Positions 1-8,558 of a DNA stretch of 64,000 nt are shown piece after piece. The translations under genes and the position numbers were made by a program. Source of the stretch: Cedecea lapagei (GTDB taxonomy: Bacteria; Pseudomonadota; Gammaproteobacteria; Enterobacterales; Enterobacteriaceae); assembly GCF_900635955.1 (NCBI RefSeq), contig NZ_LR134201.1, forward strand, positions 4,712,001 through 4,776,000, read 5' to 3'. The stretch's first letter is position 1. Each line of letters opens with the position of its first letter. The notes under the pieces were generated by a model. The model did no database searches, was not told where the DNA came from, and saw nothing but the letters and a program-made list of their open reading frames with translations.

Positions 1-509
1 TCCACCCATAGCCAGTTTGCCATGTCGAAGGTGAGCGTGACCGGCAGCTTATGAACGCCGCAGGCGGCCTGGAAGCGCTGCATTGGGGCCAGCTTGCCGC
101 TGTCGGTCTGGTCGTTTTCGACCACCAGCGCGACGGGACTTTCGCTTAACCACTTCTGCAGCGTGTGGAACATTCGGGCGTCGTTGAACTCTCCGAGAGA
201 GAGTTTGAGCCAGCGGGCATTCAGCTGGTGGGCTTCCTGTAGAAGCGAGGGAATAAGCGGGTTCAGCTGACCGCCGCCGGTAAAAAGCGGCTCCGGCGCG
301 GAGTAGCAGGCTTCCAGACCATGCTGCGTGATTTCACCTGCCATCGTCGACAGGAAATCTAACTGCGCGTCATTAAACAGCTCGCGGCGGATCTCAACGC
401 CGTCTGCACCGGCTTCAGCAATGATGGGCAGCAATGCCTGCTGCCCGCCGAGGGCGGCAATGCGATCGTGGCCGTAGGCGGCGGTGACAACGATAATTTT
501 TCGCGGCAT
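1..509 (-). CDS. kguE: KguE-like sugar phosphate isomerase/epimerase (partial, 3' end off window)
   Basis: TIM-barrel protein of the xylose-isomerase/AP-endonuclease-2 superfamily. The reading frame is open from the ATG at 509 to the left edge (about 169 residues seen). It starts MPRKIIVVTAAYGHD, and GADGVEIRRELF and VALVVENDQT are typical barrel strands of this family. A GGAG ribosome site lies 7 bases before the ATG. The gene lies just downstream of a PtxS-like LacI regulator in the same direction, with a perfect palindromic operator between them. This is the ptxS-kguE order of Pseudomonas 2-ketogluconate operons, so I infer a role in 2-ketogluconate or related sugar-acid catabolism. KguE's own reaction is poorly defined even in Pseudomonas. 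The rest of the operon (kguK, kguT, kguD) would lie to the left, outside the window. The family is secure; the exact name rests on context. Confidence 0.65.
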   Translation of the reverse strand, partial: MPRKIIVVTAAYGHDRIAALGGQQALLPIIAEAGADGVEIRRELFNDAQLDFLSTMAGEITQHGLEACYSAPEPLFTGGGQLNPLIPSLLQEAHQLNARWLKLSLGEFNDARMFHTLQKWLSESPVALVVENDQTDSGKLAPMQRFQAACGVHKLPVTLTFDMANWLWV

Positions 510-558
510 GGCGGTCTCCAGGGCGATAACAGCTAACTAACGATGTTATTACGCTAGA

Positions 559-572
559 TGGAACCGGTTCCA
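559..572. promoter_or_regulatory. Perfect 14-bp palindromic LacI-family (PtxS-type) operator
   Basis: TGGAACCGGTTCCA is a perfect dyad with the central CG typical of LacI-family operators. It differs in only two symmetric positions from the PtxS site known in Pseudomonas (TGAAACCGGTTTCA). It lies 50 bases before the kguE start and just after the ptxS stop, so it should control kguE and the downstream operon. Confidence 0.7.
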
Positions 573-622
573 AAGAAAAGGCCATGCTTGCTAATTTATG
601 AGCGACATCACGAACAAAAGAT

Positions 623-1644
623 TTAGCGGGAGGTTGAGCCGCGCACGATAAGCTCGCCGGAAAAGTGCTGCTCGCGCACGGTTTCAACGGCGCCTTCAAT
701 GCGCCTCACCACCTGCTCCAGCGCGGCATAGCCTATCTGCCAGGTCGGCTGTTTCAGAGTGGTAATGCCAACGCCGGCAAGCTCCGCCCATTCCAGCTCG
801 TCAAAGCCCAGCAGGCCGATATCGCTTCCCCAGTTCAGGCCGATGCGGCGTAATGAGCGGGCAACCTGCAGGGTCAGCGCGCCGTTGGCGGAGATCACCG
901 CTTTGCGCATTCCGCGGTGGCGGGTGTGGAACTGGCGCAGCGTGTTGTCGATTAACTCAGCCTCATGCAGCGGTGTTTCGGCATTTTCAGCAATAACGCC
1001 GGGATAACGCTCCAGCGTGCTGCGAAATGCTCGCAAACGCTCGCGACGGGTATTTACCATGCCCAGAGGTTCACTGGAGGAACAGAATAGCTTCGAAACC
1101 CTGCTCAATGAGGTGTTCGGTGGCGGTGGTAGCGGCCTGAGTATTATCCAGCCCGACCACGTCGCAGGCAAAATCCGGAATTTTGCGGTCGATAAGCACC
1201 ATCGGTAGCGCGGACTGCTGCAGGCGGTTTAGCCCCTCTTCGCGCATCCCTACCGCATTGACCACGATCCCCTCAACCTGATAGCTGCGCAGCAGGTCGA
1301 GATAGTGCAGCTCCTGATCGACTTCGTTGTTGGTATTACACACCAGCGGCGTAAAGCCTTTCTCGCGGCAGGCGGCTTCAATGCCGCTTAATACATCGAC
1401 GGAGTAGGGATTGGTGATATCGGCAATGATCAGGCCGATAAGCCGGGTGCGGCCTCGCTTCAGGCCTCGCGCCATCTGGCTGGGACGGTAATCGAGATCG
1501 GCAATGGCGCGCTCAATGCGGCCACGGAGGTCGTCGGACAGCGCGTTTTTGCTCGCCGTTAAGATAGCGGGAAACGCTGGTCTTCCCGGTCTTTGCCGCT
1601 TTTGCGACATCGCTTATCGTAGGGCGTGCTGCCTTGCCGTTCAT
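623..1644 (-). pseudogene. ptxS: PtxS-like LacI-family transcriptional regulator, two 1-nt frameshifts as read
   Basis: LacI/GalR repressor. The N-terminal helix-turn-helix (RPTISDVAKAAKTGKTSVSRYLNG) is followed by the hinge (YRPSQMARGLKRGRTRLIGL) and a periplasmic-binding-like sensor domain ending in GELIVRGSTSR. The protein is spread over three frames. One extra T in the T5 run at 1546-1550 breaks it after residue 30. One extra base near 1076-1080 breaks it again after EAILF. Removing one base at each place gives a continuous 339-residue protein, the usual PtxS length. The start is the ATG at 1644. By analogy with PtxS it should repress the kgu operon through the palindrome at 559-572 until 2-ketogluconate binds. 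Real pseudogene and sequencing error cannot be told apart here, but many neighbours show the same kind of error. Confidence 0.72.
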
Positions 1645-1867
1645 AGCCGTCTCCAAAGGGGTAACCCTGCGGAGAGTAACATATTTTATGCGAGGGAAAG
1701 GCGACTGCGGAGCATTATGCTGCGCTGGTTGAACGCCTGAAATAATTAAACAGAGTTTCTGCGAGAAGGATTCCTGCTTTGCCAACGGCCACTTTCTGGC
1801 TGCTTCGTCTCCTCATATTCTTTCCGCTCACCCTTCACCGATGCGCCATTCTTTTGTTGCGCATAAA

Positions 1868-1900
1868 GGAACAGCATCGTAATGTTCCTCTTAACGGAAC
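1868..1900. promoter_or_regulatory. Alternating GGAAC/GTTCC inverted repeats, candidate HigA operator
   Basis: GGAAC (1868-1872), GTTCC (1884-1888) and GGAAC (1896-1900) form two overlapping dyads just before the higB start at 1910. HigA antitoxins usually bind inverted repeats in their own promoter. The position fits autoregulation, but no footprint is known for this sequence. Confidence 0.4.
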
Positions 1901-1909
1901 GCTATCAGG

Positions 1910-2190
1910 ATGATTCAAAAGCTTCAGGCATAAAGGACTGCGGGATCTCTTCATAAAAAGTCAAACCCGAGGAGTGCGTTTTTGAGCATATCAACAGGCT
2001 ACGGGCGAGGCTGGCTGTTATTGATGCTGCAAGTAAGATTAGCGACATCGACTTACCGGGCTATCGTTTGCATGCCCTGCAGGGAGAGCGGGAGTCCATT
2101 TGGGCAATTAATGTTTCAGGTAACTGGCGATTAACTTTCGAGTTTTGGCAAGGTGATGCCTGGCTACTGGATTATGAGGACTATCACTGA
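1910..2190 (+). pseudogene. higB: HigB-type toxin (RelE/ParE superfamily), two 1-nt frameshifts as read
   Basis: The last two thirds of the protein read in one frame: EHINRLRARLAVIDAA, then DLPGYRLHALQGER, WAINVSGNWRLTFEF and a final LLDYEDYH. This is the hallmark of HigB-1/RelE-like ribosome-dependent mRNA interferases. The first third is in other frames. Removing one A from the A4 run at 1917-1920 and one T from the T5 run at 1979-1983 restores MIQSFRHKGLRDLF joined to the rest, giving 92 residues, the usual family size. The stop TGA overlaps the higA ATG by 4 bases, as in most higBA operons. As read, the toxin would not be made. Given the small homopolymer corrections needed, an intact gene in the organism is quite possible. 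Confidence 0.7.
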
Positions 2191-2488
2191 TGAAAATGGC
2201 AAATCCTCCCCACCCGGGATTAATTATTCAGGAATCTCTTGAGGAGCTAAACGTAAGTTTGCGTGACTTTGCTCGAGCCATGGACATTGCTCCTTCAACG
2301 GCCAGCCGCTTGCTGACGGGCAAAGCGGCATTAACGCCTGAAATGGCGGTTAAGCTCTCTATCGTTGATCGGGAGTTCACCTGAAGTCTGGATGAAGCTT
2401 CAGAACGCCTTTAGTCTTGCTCAGGGCCGAGAAGTCCGTGGACACGTCGCGCCTTCATCGTCTGGTCCTGGCCCGGACAGGCGTCTAG
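2190..2488 (+). pseudogene. higA: HigA-type XRE antitoxin, two 1-nt frameshifts as read
   Basis: Antitoxin and autorepressor of the HigBA pair. It begins MKMANPPHPGLIIQESLEEL, followed by a helix-turn-helix SLRDFARAMDIAPSTASRLL, the standard HigA N-terminus. As read it stops at 2384 (64 residues). Removing one T at 2365-2366 gives ...KLSIVIGSSPEVWMKLQNAFSLAQ, and removing one G from 2424-2426 gives AEKSVDTSRLHRLVLARTGV and a stop at 2486-2488. The total is then 98 residues, normal for the family. The start ATG is fixed by the ATGA overlap with higB. Only the N-terminal DNA-binding half is readable without correction. Confidence 0.7.
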
Positions 2489-2520
2489 CTCAGGCAAACC
2501 GTGCCACGGCGGTGGCAAAC

Positions 2521-2799
2521 TTAAAGGTATTCCGGGTAGTACAGTAGCGGCTCCATTTTTTGGTGGAGAATGCGCAGGATAAAAATGTCCTTTTCACGTT
2601 TTCGATAAAAAATAGCGTGGAGGCGATAATCGACCCGGCGGATATTTTCATCGATCTCCGGGTACTCCCATCCCATCAAAGGGGAGCGGACAATCGAATC
2701 CAGCACGTTTTCCATGGCTTCCGTGTAGTCGTCTGCCTGCTGCTCACCGAAATTGCGCCACGTATATTCGTAGATGTCGGCAAAGAAAAACCGACGTTC
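2521..2799 (-). pseudogene. ParE-type toxin remnant, N-terminus lost
   Basis: Residues in frame read ADIYEYTWRNFGEQQADDYT, then MENVLDSIVRSPLMGWEYPE and DYRLHAIFYRKREKDIFILR, ending in a stop at 2521. This is the RelE/ParE plasmid-stabilisation toxin fold. A full family member has about 10 more residues before ADIYEYTW. Here that place is taken by a stop codon (2800-2802) and the dppF terminator hairpin. The only ATG in frame is at 2715, which would leave a 64-residue fragment. No ParD-type antitoxin is found upstream, where dppF ends. It therefore looks like a decayed toxin left beside higBA, probably harmless. It reads in the same direction as dppF and converges with higA. Confidence 0.55.
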
Positions 2800-2818
2800 T
2801 CACGCCGGTTTCCTTTTT
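2785..2818 (-). terminator. Rho-independent terminator of the dpp operon (works both ways)
   Basis: A 10-bp stem (AAACCGGCGT / ACGTCGGTTT with one G-U pair, loop GAGA) sits 15 bases after the dppF stop. It has a T5 tract on the minus strand and a T7 tract on the plus strand. Confidence 0.75.
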
Positions 2819-2833
2819 TTACTGTCGGAGAAG

Positions 2834-3841
2834 TTAACGCAGTTCCCCATTAACATCCTGATCGACCGCAAAACACGCCACCAGCTGGCCGTTGCCGTAG
2901 TCTTTCAGCTGCGGCTGAAGCTGGGTGCATGGCCCGAAGCGACGGCTGCAGCGGGCGTTAAAGGCGCAGCCCGGCGGCGGGTTCAGCGGGCTTGGCAGCT
3001 CGCCGGTCAGCTTGATGCGTTCGCGACGCTCGTCCGGGTTCAGGCGCGGCGTAGCGGACAGCAGCGCCTGGGTGTACGGGTGCAGCGGATTAGAGAAAAT
3101 CTGCTCTTTGCTGCCTTTCTCCACGCAGCGGCCCAGGTACATCACCATCACTTCATCGGCGATGTGCTCCACCACCGACAGGTCGTGGGAGATGAAGACA
3201 TAGGACAGCCCCAGATCCTGCTGCAGGTCCATCATCAGGTTCAGCACCTGCGCACGCACCGAAACGTCCAGCGCGGAGACTGGCTCGTCGGCAATCACCA
3301 CGTCCGGGTCAAGCATCAGGCCGCGGGCGATAGCGATACGCTGGCGCTGGCCGCCGGAGAACATGTGCGGGTAGCGGTCGTAGTGCTCGGTTTTAAGCCC
3401 CACTTTCGCCATCATCTCCAGCGCTTTTTCACGGCGCTCGGCTTTGCTTAGCTTAGTGTTAATTTGCAGCGGCTCTTCCAGAATCTGCCCGACTTTTTTA
3501 CGCGGGTTCAGCGAGCCGTAAGGGTTCTGGAACACGATCTGGATTTTCTGACGGCGCAGTTTTTCCGCTGAAACGTCCGGGACCAGCAGATCCTGGCCCT
3601 GGTAGTAAAGCTCGCCGCCGGTCGGGACTTCGATCATGGTCAGCAGGCGGCCAAGGGTGGATTTCCCGCACCCTGACTCGCCGACGACCGCCAGCGTTTT
3701 ACCGCGCTCAAGGCTAAAGCTCACGCCGTCCAGCGCCTTCACCAGGCGTTCAGGGGCAAAAAAGCCCTTCTTCACCGGGTAGTGTTTTTTCAGGTCGATG
3801 GCCTGCAACAGCGGTTGCGCGGTGGCCTGTGGGGTACTCAT
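2834..3841 (-). CDS. dppF: Dipeptide ABC transporter ATP-binding protein DppF
   Basis: One of the two ATPases that drive dipeptide uptake through DppBC at the inner membrane. It has 335 residues (E. coli 334). Walker A is GESGCGKS near residue 54, the signature is SGGQRQRIAIARGL, Walker B is VVIADEPVSALDVS and the switch histidine lies in YVFISHDLSVVEH. The C-terminal oligopeptide-transporter domain has the cysteine-rich PPGCAFNARCSRRFGPC stretch, which in this family binds an iron-sulfur cluster. It is the last gene of dppABCDF and its ATG overlaps the dppD stop by 4 bases, suggesting coupled translation. A strong terminator follows. The frame is intact. Confidence 0.97.
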   Translation of the reverse strand: MSTPQATAQPLLQAIDLKKHYPVKKGFFAPERLVKALDGVSFSLERGKTLAVVGESGCGKSTLGRLLTMIEVPTGGELYYQGQDLLVPDVSAEKLRRQKIQIVFQNPYGSLNPRKKVGQILEEPLQINTKLSKAERREKALEMMAKVGLKTEHYDRYPHMFSGGQRQRIAIARGLMLDPDVVIADEPVSALDVSVRAQVLNLMMDLQQDLGLSYVFISHDLSVVEHIADEVMVMYLGRCVEKGSKEQIFSNPLHPYTQALLSATPRLNPDERRERIKLTGELPSPLNPPPGCAFNARCSRRFGPCTQLQPQLKDYGNGQLVACFAVDQDVNGELR

Positions 3842-4821
3842 AGGGTTGGCCTCCCGGCATCATCGAGTGGGTAGTGGCATTTGGACTGACGCCCGTCTGC
3901 CAGCAGGGTTAATTCCGGCTCTTCGCTGCGGCATTTGTCTGTCGCATACGGGCAGCGCGGGTTCAGCAGGCAGCCGTTCGGTCGGTCGTATTTGCCCGGC
4001 ACCACGCCCGGCAGCGAAGCCAGACGTGCTTTATCCTGAGCAAATTCCGGCAGCGCACGGAGCAGCGCCTGGGTGTACGGGTGGCGAGGCGCACGGAAGA
4101 TATCGTGGGACGAGCCCGCTTCCACGACCTGGCCTGCGTACATGACGATGATTTTATGGGCGGCTTCGGCAACCAGCGCAAGGTCATGGGTGATCAGGAT
4201 CAGCGCCATGTTCTCTTTTTGCTGCAGCTCCAGCAGCAGCTCGATGATCTGCGCCTGAATGGTCACGTCTAGCGCGGTGGTTGGCTCATCGGCAATCAGC
4301 AGCTTAGGACGACAGGCGATCGCCATGGCGATCATTACGCGCTGGCTCATCCCGCCGGAGAGCTGGTGCGGGTAAACGTCGAGGCGCGAAGCCGGGTCAG
4401 GAATACCCACCTGGGTCAGCAGGTCGATTGCGCGCTGGCGACGGGTTTTCTTGTTGCCGCCCTGATGCACCTTAATGGCTTCCATAATCTGGAAACCAAC
4501 GGTGTAGCAAGGGTTCAGGCTGGTCATCGGGTCCTGGAAGATCATCGCCACTTCGGCACCCACCAGGTTGCGGCGCTCCTTCTCGGAGATACGCTTCAGG
4601 TCGCGACCGTTGAACTCCAGTTTCTCCGGCATCACGCGGCCTGGGAAGTCGATAAGCCCCATAATCGCCAGCGAGCTGACGGATTTACCGGAGCCGGACT
4701 CCCCGACGATGCCGACAACCTCGCCCTGATTCACGCTATAGCTGATGCGGTCCACGGCACGGAACGGTGCGCCTTCGTCGCCGAAATGCACCGATAATTT
4801 ATCTACATTTAATAACGCCAT
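3838..4821 (-). CDS. dppD: Dipeptide ABC transporter ATP-binding protein DppD
   Basis: Partner ATPase of DppF; it couples ATP hydrolysis to dipeptide import. It has 327 residues, the E. coli length. Walker A is GESGSGKS near residue 40, the signature is LSGGMSQRVMIAMAIA, Walker B is LLIADEPTTALDVT, and the H-loop is LILITHDLALVAE. The C-terminal NGCLLNPRCPYATDKC stretch supplies the cysteines typical of Opp/Dpp ATPases. It lies 10 bases after dppC and overlaps dppF by 4 bases. Nothing odd is seen in it. Confidence 0.97.
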   Translation of the reverse strand: MALLNVDKLSVHFGDEGAPFRAVDRISYSVNQGEVVGIVGESGSGKSVSSLAIMGLIDFPGRVMPEKLEFNGRDLKRISEKERRNLVGAEVAMIFQDPMTSLNPCYTVGFQIMEAIKVHQGGNKKTRRQRAIDLLTQVGIPDPASRLDVYPHQLSGGMSQRVMIAMAIACRPKLLIADEPTTALDVTIQAQIIELLLELQQKENMALILITHDLALVAEAAHKIIVMYAGQVVEAGSSHDIFRAPRHPYTQALLRALPEFAQDKARLASLPGVVPGKYDRPNGCLLNPRCPYATDKCRSEEPELTLLADGRQSKCHYPLDDAGRPTL

Positions 4822-4831
4822 CTCGAACCTC

Positions 4832-5734
4832 TTACTGCTTCAGTTTGGGATCGAGCGCGTCACGCAGACCGTCACCCATCAGGTTAAATGCCAGCACCGT
4901 CAGCAGGATTGCCAGACCCGGGAAGGTCACAACCCACCAGGCACTCTGCGCGAACTGCAACACGTCGGCGAGCATGGTGCCCCCACTCCGGTGTTGGCGG
5001 CTGCGCACCCATGCCGAGGAAGCCAAGGGCGGCCATATCGAGAATGGCGTTCGAGAAGCCAAGCGACGCCTGAACGATCAGCGGCGCAAGGGTATTCGGG
5101 AAGATATTCACAAACATCTGGCGAACCGGGCCAGCGCCCGCAACGCGGGAAGCGGTAACGTAGTCGCGGTTAACTTCCACCAGCACCGCAGCGCGCGTCA
5201 GGCGCACATAGTGCGGCAGCGCAACGAAGGTCAGCGCCAGCGCGGCGTTACCAATGGACGGCCGAAGATAGCCACCAGCACCAGCGCCAGCAGCAGGCTT
5301 GGCAGGGCCAGCATGATATCGACCACGCGCATGATGATGTTGTCGACCACGCCGCCGAAGTAACCGGCGACCAGGCCAAGCACAATTCCCATCACCAAAG
5401 ACAGGACGACCACCAGACAGCCGACAAGCAGCGACAGGCGAGCGCCATACATCAGGCGGGAAAGGACGTCGCGGCCGACGTCATCGGTGCCGAGGATATA
5501 GCTCCAGCTTCCGCCTTCCTGCCAGACCGGCGGATGCAGCAGCGCGTCGCGGAACTGCTCGGCGGGCGCGTGGGGAGCGATAAAGTTAGCGAACACGGCG
5601 ATAAAGATCATTACGGCGACGTATACCAGGCCGATCACCGCGCCTTTATTGCGTTTGAAGTAGTGCCAGAACTCCTGGAAAGGCGTCATCGGCTTGGGTG
5701 CTGCCACCACTTTATTTTCTGTCAGTTGCGTCAT
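4832..5734 (-). CDS. dppC: Dipeptide ABC transporter permease DppC (two compensating 1-nt frameshifts as read)
   Basis: Second membrane subunit of the dipeptide channel. It starts MTQLTENKVVAAPKPMTPFQ and has a long N-terminal tail before the first membrane helix (AVIGLVYVAVMIFIAVFANF). The end reads AFNLMGDGLRDALDPKLKQ as in E. coli. One base is missing near 5260-5261 (after LVAIFG), and one extra C lies in the C5 run at 4980-4984 (at PTPEWG). Between them the frame holds RLTRAAVLVEVNRDYVTASR and the EAA loop region. Correcting both gives exactly 300 residues, the E. coli length, and the total of 903 bases is divisible by three. Two opposite errors that cancel inside a conserved core gene point to sequencing error. 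As read, the protein would be truncated. Confidence 0.9.
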
Positions 5735-5744
5735 GATGGCCCCC

Positions 5745-6764
5745 TTATTTCTTATGGCGTATACGCGGGTTCACCACGCCGTACAGCAGGTCTACCAGCA
5801 GGTTGACGAGGATAATCATCGTCGCCACCAGCAGCACGCCGCCCTGGACCACCGGGTAGTCACGACGCTGAAGAGCGTCGATGAGCCAGCGGCCAAGGCC
5901 CGGCCAGGAGAAGATGGTTTCCGTCAGGATGGCGCCTGCCAGCAGAGTACCGACCTGCAGGCCGATAACGGTGACGACCGGCAGCATCGCGTTGCGCAGC
6001 GCATGAACCACGATAACGCGCAGGCGAGTCAGGCCCTTGGCACGAGCGGTACGGATGTAGTCTTCGCCCAGCACTTCCAGCATCGAAGAACGGGTCATAC
6101 GCACGATAACCGCCAGCGGAATAGTCCCCAGCACGACGGCAGGCAATATCATATGGGCGACGGCGTCTATAAAGTCACCCGGCTGGCCCCAGATAGCGGT
6201 ATCTATCAGCGCAAACCCGGTGAGCGGCAGGGAGTCATCAAGGAACACGGTATCGCTGATGCGCCCGGAAACCGGCGTCAGGTTCCAGTGAACCGAGACC
6301 AGCATGATGAGCATCATCCCCCACCAGAAAATGGGCATGGAGTAGCCGGTCAGCGCGAGGCCAACGGCGGTGTGGTCGAAGATGGAACCCCGCTTCACGG
6401 CGGCAAGTACGCCCACCGGGATCCCAACGGCAACGGCGAACATCATCGCGCAGATGCCGAGTTCCAGCGTCGCTTTAAAGCGCGGCACGAACTCGTCCCA
6501 GACCGGGAGGCGGCTCTTTAATGAAATACCCAGATCGCCATGCATTACGCCCCAGATGTAGTGGAGGTACTGCTGCCACATGGGCTTGTCGAGCCCCATC
6601 TCGGCCAAAAGCTGGGCGTGGCGCTCAGGAGAAATACCGCGCTCTCCGGCCATAATCATTACCGGGTCTCCGGGGATCATGTGCACGAAAGCGAAGGTGA
6701 GTAGGGTAATACCTATAAACGTGGGGATGACTAACCCCAGTCGTCGGAGGATGAACTGCAGCAT
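5745..6764 (-). CDS. dppB: Dipeptide ABC transporter permease DppB
   Basis: First membrane subunit of the dipeptide channel, 339 residues, the same as E. coli. The N-terminal MLQFILRRLGLVIPTFIGIT is the usual start of the family, with the first membrane helix at about residues 9-29. The conserved GDPVMIMAGERGISPE periplasmic segment follows. The cytoplasmic EAA loop that docks the ATPase is DYIRTARAKGLTRLRVIVVH. It sits 10 bases before dppC. The 171 bases between dppA and dppB contain palindromic repeats, so its message is probably less abundant than that of dppA. Confidence 0.96.
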   Translation of the reverse strand: MLQFILRRLGLVIPTFIGITLLTFAFVHMIPGDPVMIMAGERGISPERHAQLLAEMGLDKPMWQQYLHYIWGVMHGDLGISLKSRLPVWDEFVPRFKATLELGICAMMFAVAVGIPVGVLAAVKRGSIFDHTAVGLALTGYSMPIFWWGMMLIMLVSVHWNLTPVSGRISDTVFLDDSLPLTGFALIDTAIWGQPGDFIDAVAHMILPAVVLGTIPLAVIVRMTRSSMLEVLGEDYIRTARAKGLTRLRVIVVHALRNAMLPVVTVIGLQVGTLLAGAILTETIFSWPGLGRWLIDALQRRDYPVVQGGVLLVATMIILVNLLVDLLYGVVNPRIRHKK

Positions 6765-6839
6765 ATCCCGGATTCTCTGTAGTGACGGAAAGCCTGGTAA
6801 CTGTCCCGTCTGTATTGCTCACAAATAATGAATATAAAT

Positions 6840-6925
6840 TCCCTCTCCCCTGAGGGGAGAGGGTTAGGGTGAGGGGGAAATTAAAACACCCTCACCCCGG
6901 CCCTCTCCCTCAAGGGAGAGGGGGA
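6840..6925. repeat. Dispersed palindromic intergenic repeat (BIME-like), copy 1, dppA-dppB
   Basis: Two inverted units: CCCTCTCCCC-TGA-GGGGAGAGGG followed by TTAGGGTGAGGG, then CCCTCACCCCGG followed by CCCTCTCCCT-CAA-GGGAGAGGG. Each can form a stem of about 10 bp with a 3-base loop. The same units occur at 48254, 52448 and 57708. In the dppA message the hairpins would sit right after the stop codon, where REP elements (as between malE and malF) protect the upstream message from 3' exonucleases. Confidence 0.85.
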
Positions 6926-6935
6926 TCTCTACTTA

Positions 6936-8543
6936 TTATTCGACGGACACGTTTTCGAAGTGGTGTTTGCCCAGCGGATCGACCACGTAGCCTTTGACTT
7001 CTTTACGCACTGGCTCGAATACGGTGGAGTGAGCGATGATCAGCGCAGGTGCCTGATCGTGCATCACAACCTGAGCCTGCTTGTACAGTTCAACACGCTT
7101 GTTGTGGTCGTCGGTGGCGCGAGCCGGCTGAATCAGATCTTCAAACGGCTTGTAGCACCAGCGAGAGTAGTTAGAACCATCTTTTGCAGCCGCGCAGCTG
7201 AACAGGGTGGCGAAGAAGTTATCCGGATCCCCATTGTCGCCGGTCCAGCCCATCATTACGGCCTGGTGCTCGCCCGCTTTAGCACGCTTCAGGTACTCGC
7301 CCCACTCGTAGGTCACGATTTTGGCGGTCACGCCCACTTTCGCCCAGTCAGCCTGAATCATCTCTGCCATGCGGCGAGCGTTCGGGTTGTATGGACGCTG
7401 TACCGGCATGGCCCACAGGTCAACGGTGAAGCCTTTATCCTGGCCCGCTTCTTTCAGCAGCGCTTTCGCTTTTTCAGGATCGTAGGTGTAGTCCTTCACG
7501 TCATCGTTGTAGCCCCACATGGTTGGTGGGATCAGGTTTTTAGCCGCGGTGCCCGCGCCCTGATAAACGGCTTTGATGATCGCTTCTTTGTTCACCGCGT
7601 AGGTCAGCGCCTGACGCACTTTCACGTCGTCAAACGGCTTCTTCTCGGTGTTGAAGGAGAGGTAACCCACGTTCAGGCCAGCCTGCTCCATCAGATTGAT
7701 GTTTTTGTCTTCTTTCATGCGGGCGATGTCGGCCGGGTTCGGGAACGGCATCACCTGACATTCGTTTTTCTGCAGCTTGGCGTAACGCACGGAAGCGTCC
7801 GGCGTGATGGAGAAGACCAGACGATCGATCTTCGGCTTGGTGCCCCAGAAGCCAGGGAAGGCTTTATACAGAATACGGGAGTCTTTCTGGTACTGCAGCA
7901 GCTGGAATGGACCGGTACCGATTGGGTTCAGGTCGGTTTTTTCCGGCGTGCCGGCTTTCATCATGTTGTCCGCATATTCTTTAGAAAGAATAGAGGCGAA
8001 GTCCATGGCCATATCCGCGAGGAATGGCGCTTCCGGACGTGCCAGCACGAACTGCACGGTATTGTCGTCAACTTTTTTAATGTCGGTGATCAGGTCAGGC
8101 AGGCCCATCCCTTCGAAGTATTCATAGCTGCCGCCAGAGACTTTGTGATACGGGTTGTCTTTGTTTTTCTGACGGTCAAAGGAGAACACAACGTCGTCGG
8201 CGTTAAAATCACGAGTCGGCTTGAAGTCTTTATTGTCCTGCCACTTCACGCCTTTACGCAGGTGGAAGGTGTAGGTTTTACCGTCCGGACTCACGTCCCA
8301 TTTCTCCGCCAGGCCCGGGATAATTTCGGTGGTGCCGGTTTTGAATTCGACCAGACGGTTATAAATCGGTACGGAGCTGGCATCGTAAGTCGTGCCGGAG
8401 GTGAACAGCTGTGGGTTAAAGCCCTCCGGGGAACCTTCTGAACAATAAACCAGGGTTTTGGCTTGTACGCTTGCTGCAACGGTCATGGCAACCAGGCTCA
8501 GACCAAATTTCAGCATCCCTGACTTCTTCAAGGAAATACTCAT
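6936..8543 (-). CDS. dppA: Periplasmic dipeptide-binding protein DppA
   Basis: Solute-binding protein that captures dipeptides (and haem in E. coli) for DppBCDF and also serves dipeptide chemotaxis with Tap. With the start at 8543 it has 535 residues, the E. coli length. The signal peptide is MSISLKKSGMLKFGLSLVAM continuing to cleavage after VQA. The mature protein starts KTLVYCSEGSPEGFNPQLFT and ends DPLGKHHFENVSVE. The SBP family 5 core includes the cysteine pairs near the two ends. A GGAG ribosome site lies 9 bases before the chosen ATG. An in-frame ATG at 8582 is rejected because it would put a charged tail before the signal peptide. It is the first gene of the operon and is separated from dppB by palindromic repeats. 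Confidence 0.97.
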   Translation of the reverse strand: MSISLKKSGMLKFGLSLVAMTVAASVQAKTLVYCSEGSPEGFNPQLFTSGTTYDASSVPIYNRLVEFKTGTTEIIPGLAEKWDVSPDGKTYTFHLRKGVKWQDNKDFKPTRDFNADDVVFSFDRQKNKDNPYHKVSGGSYEYFEGMGLPDLITDIKKVDDNTVQFVLARPEAPFLADMAMDFASILSKEYADNMMKAGTPEKTDLNPIGTGPFQLLQYQKDSRILYKAFPGFWGTKPKIDRLVFSITPDASVRYAKLQKNECQVMPFPNPADIARMKEDKNINLMEQAGLNVGYLSFNTEKKPFDDVKVRQALTYAVNKEAIIKAVYQGAGTAAKNLIPPTMWGYNDDVKDYTYDPEKAKALLKEAGQDKGFTVDLWAMPVQRPYNPNARRMAEMIQADWAKVGVTAKIVTYEWGEYLKRAKAGEHQAVMMGWTGDNGDPDNFFATLFSCAAAKDGSNYSRWCYKPFEDLIQPARATDDHNKRVELYKQAQVVMHDQAPALIIAHSTVFEPVRKEVKGYVVDPLGKHHFENVSVE

Positions 8544-8558
8544 TATTCTGCTCCAATT

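Noticed and set aside
2774..3451. 225-codon plus-strand open frame opposite dppF
   Set aside because: It is antisense to an intact, highly conserved ATPase; high GC third positions keep the opposite strand open. The composition is His/Gln/Arg-rich with no family features.
6960..8441. 493-codon plus-strand open frame opposite dppA
   Set aside because: Antisense shadow of dppA; the repeated Val/Phe/His pattern is typical of reverse-strand translation of a conserved gene.
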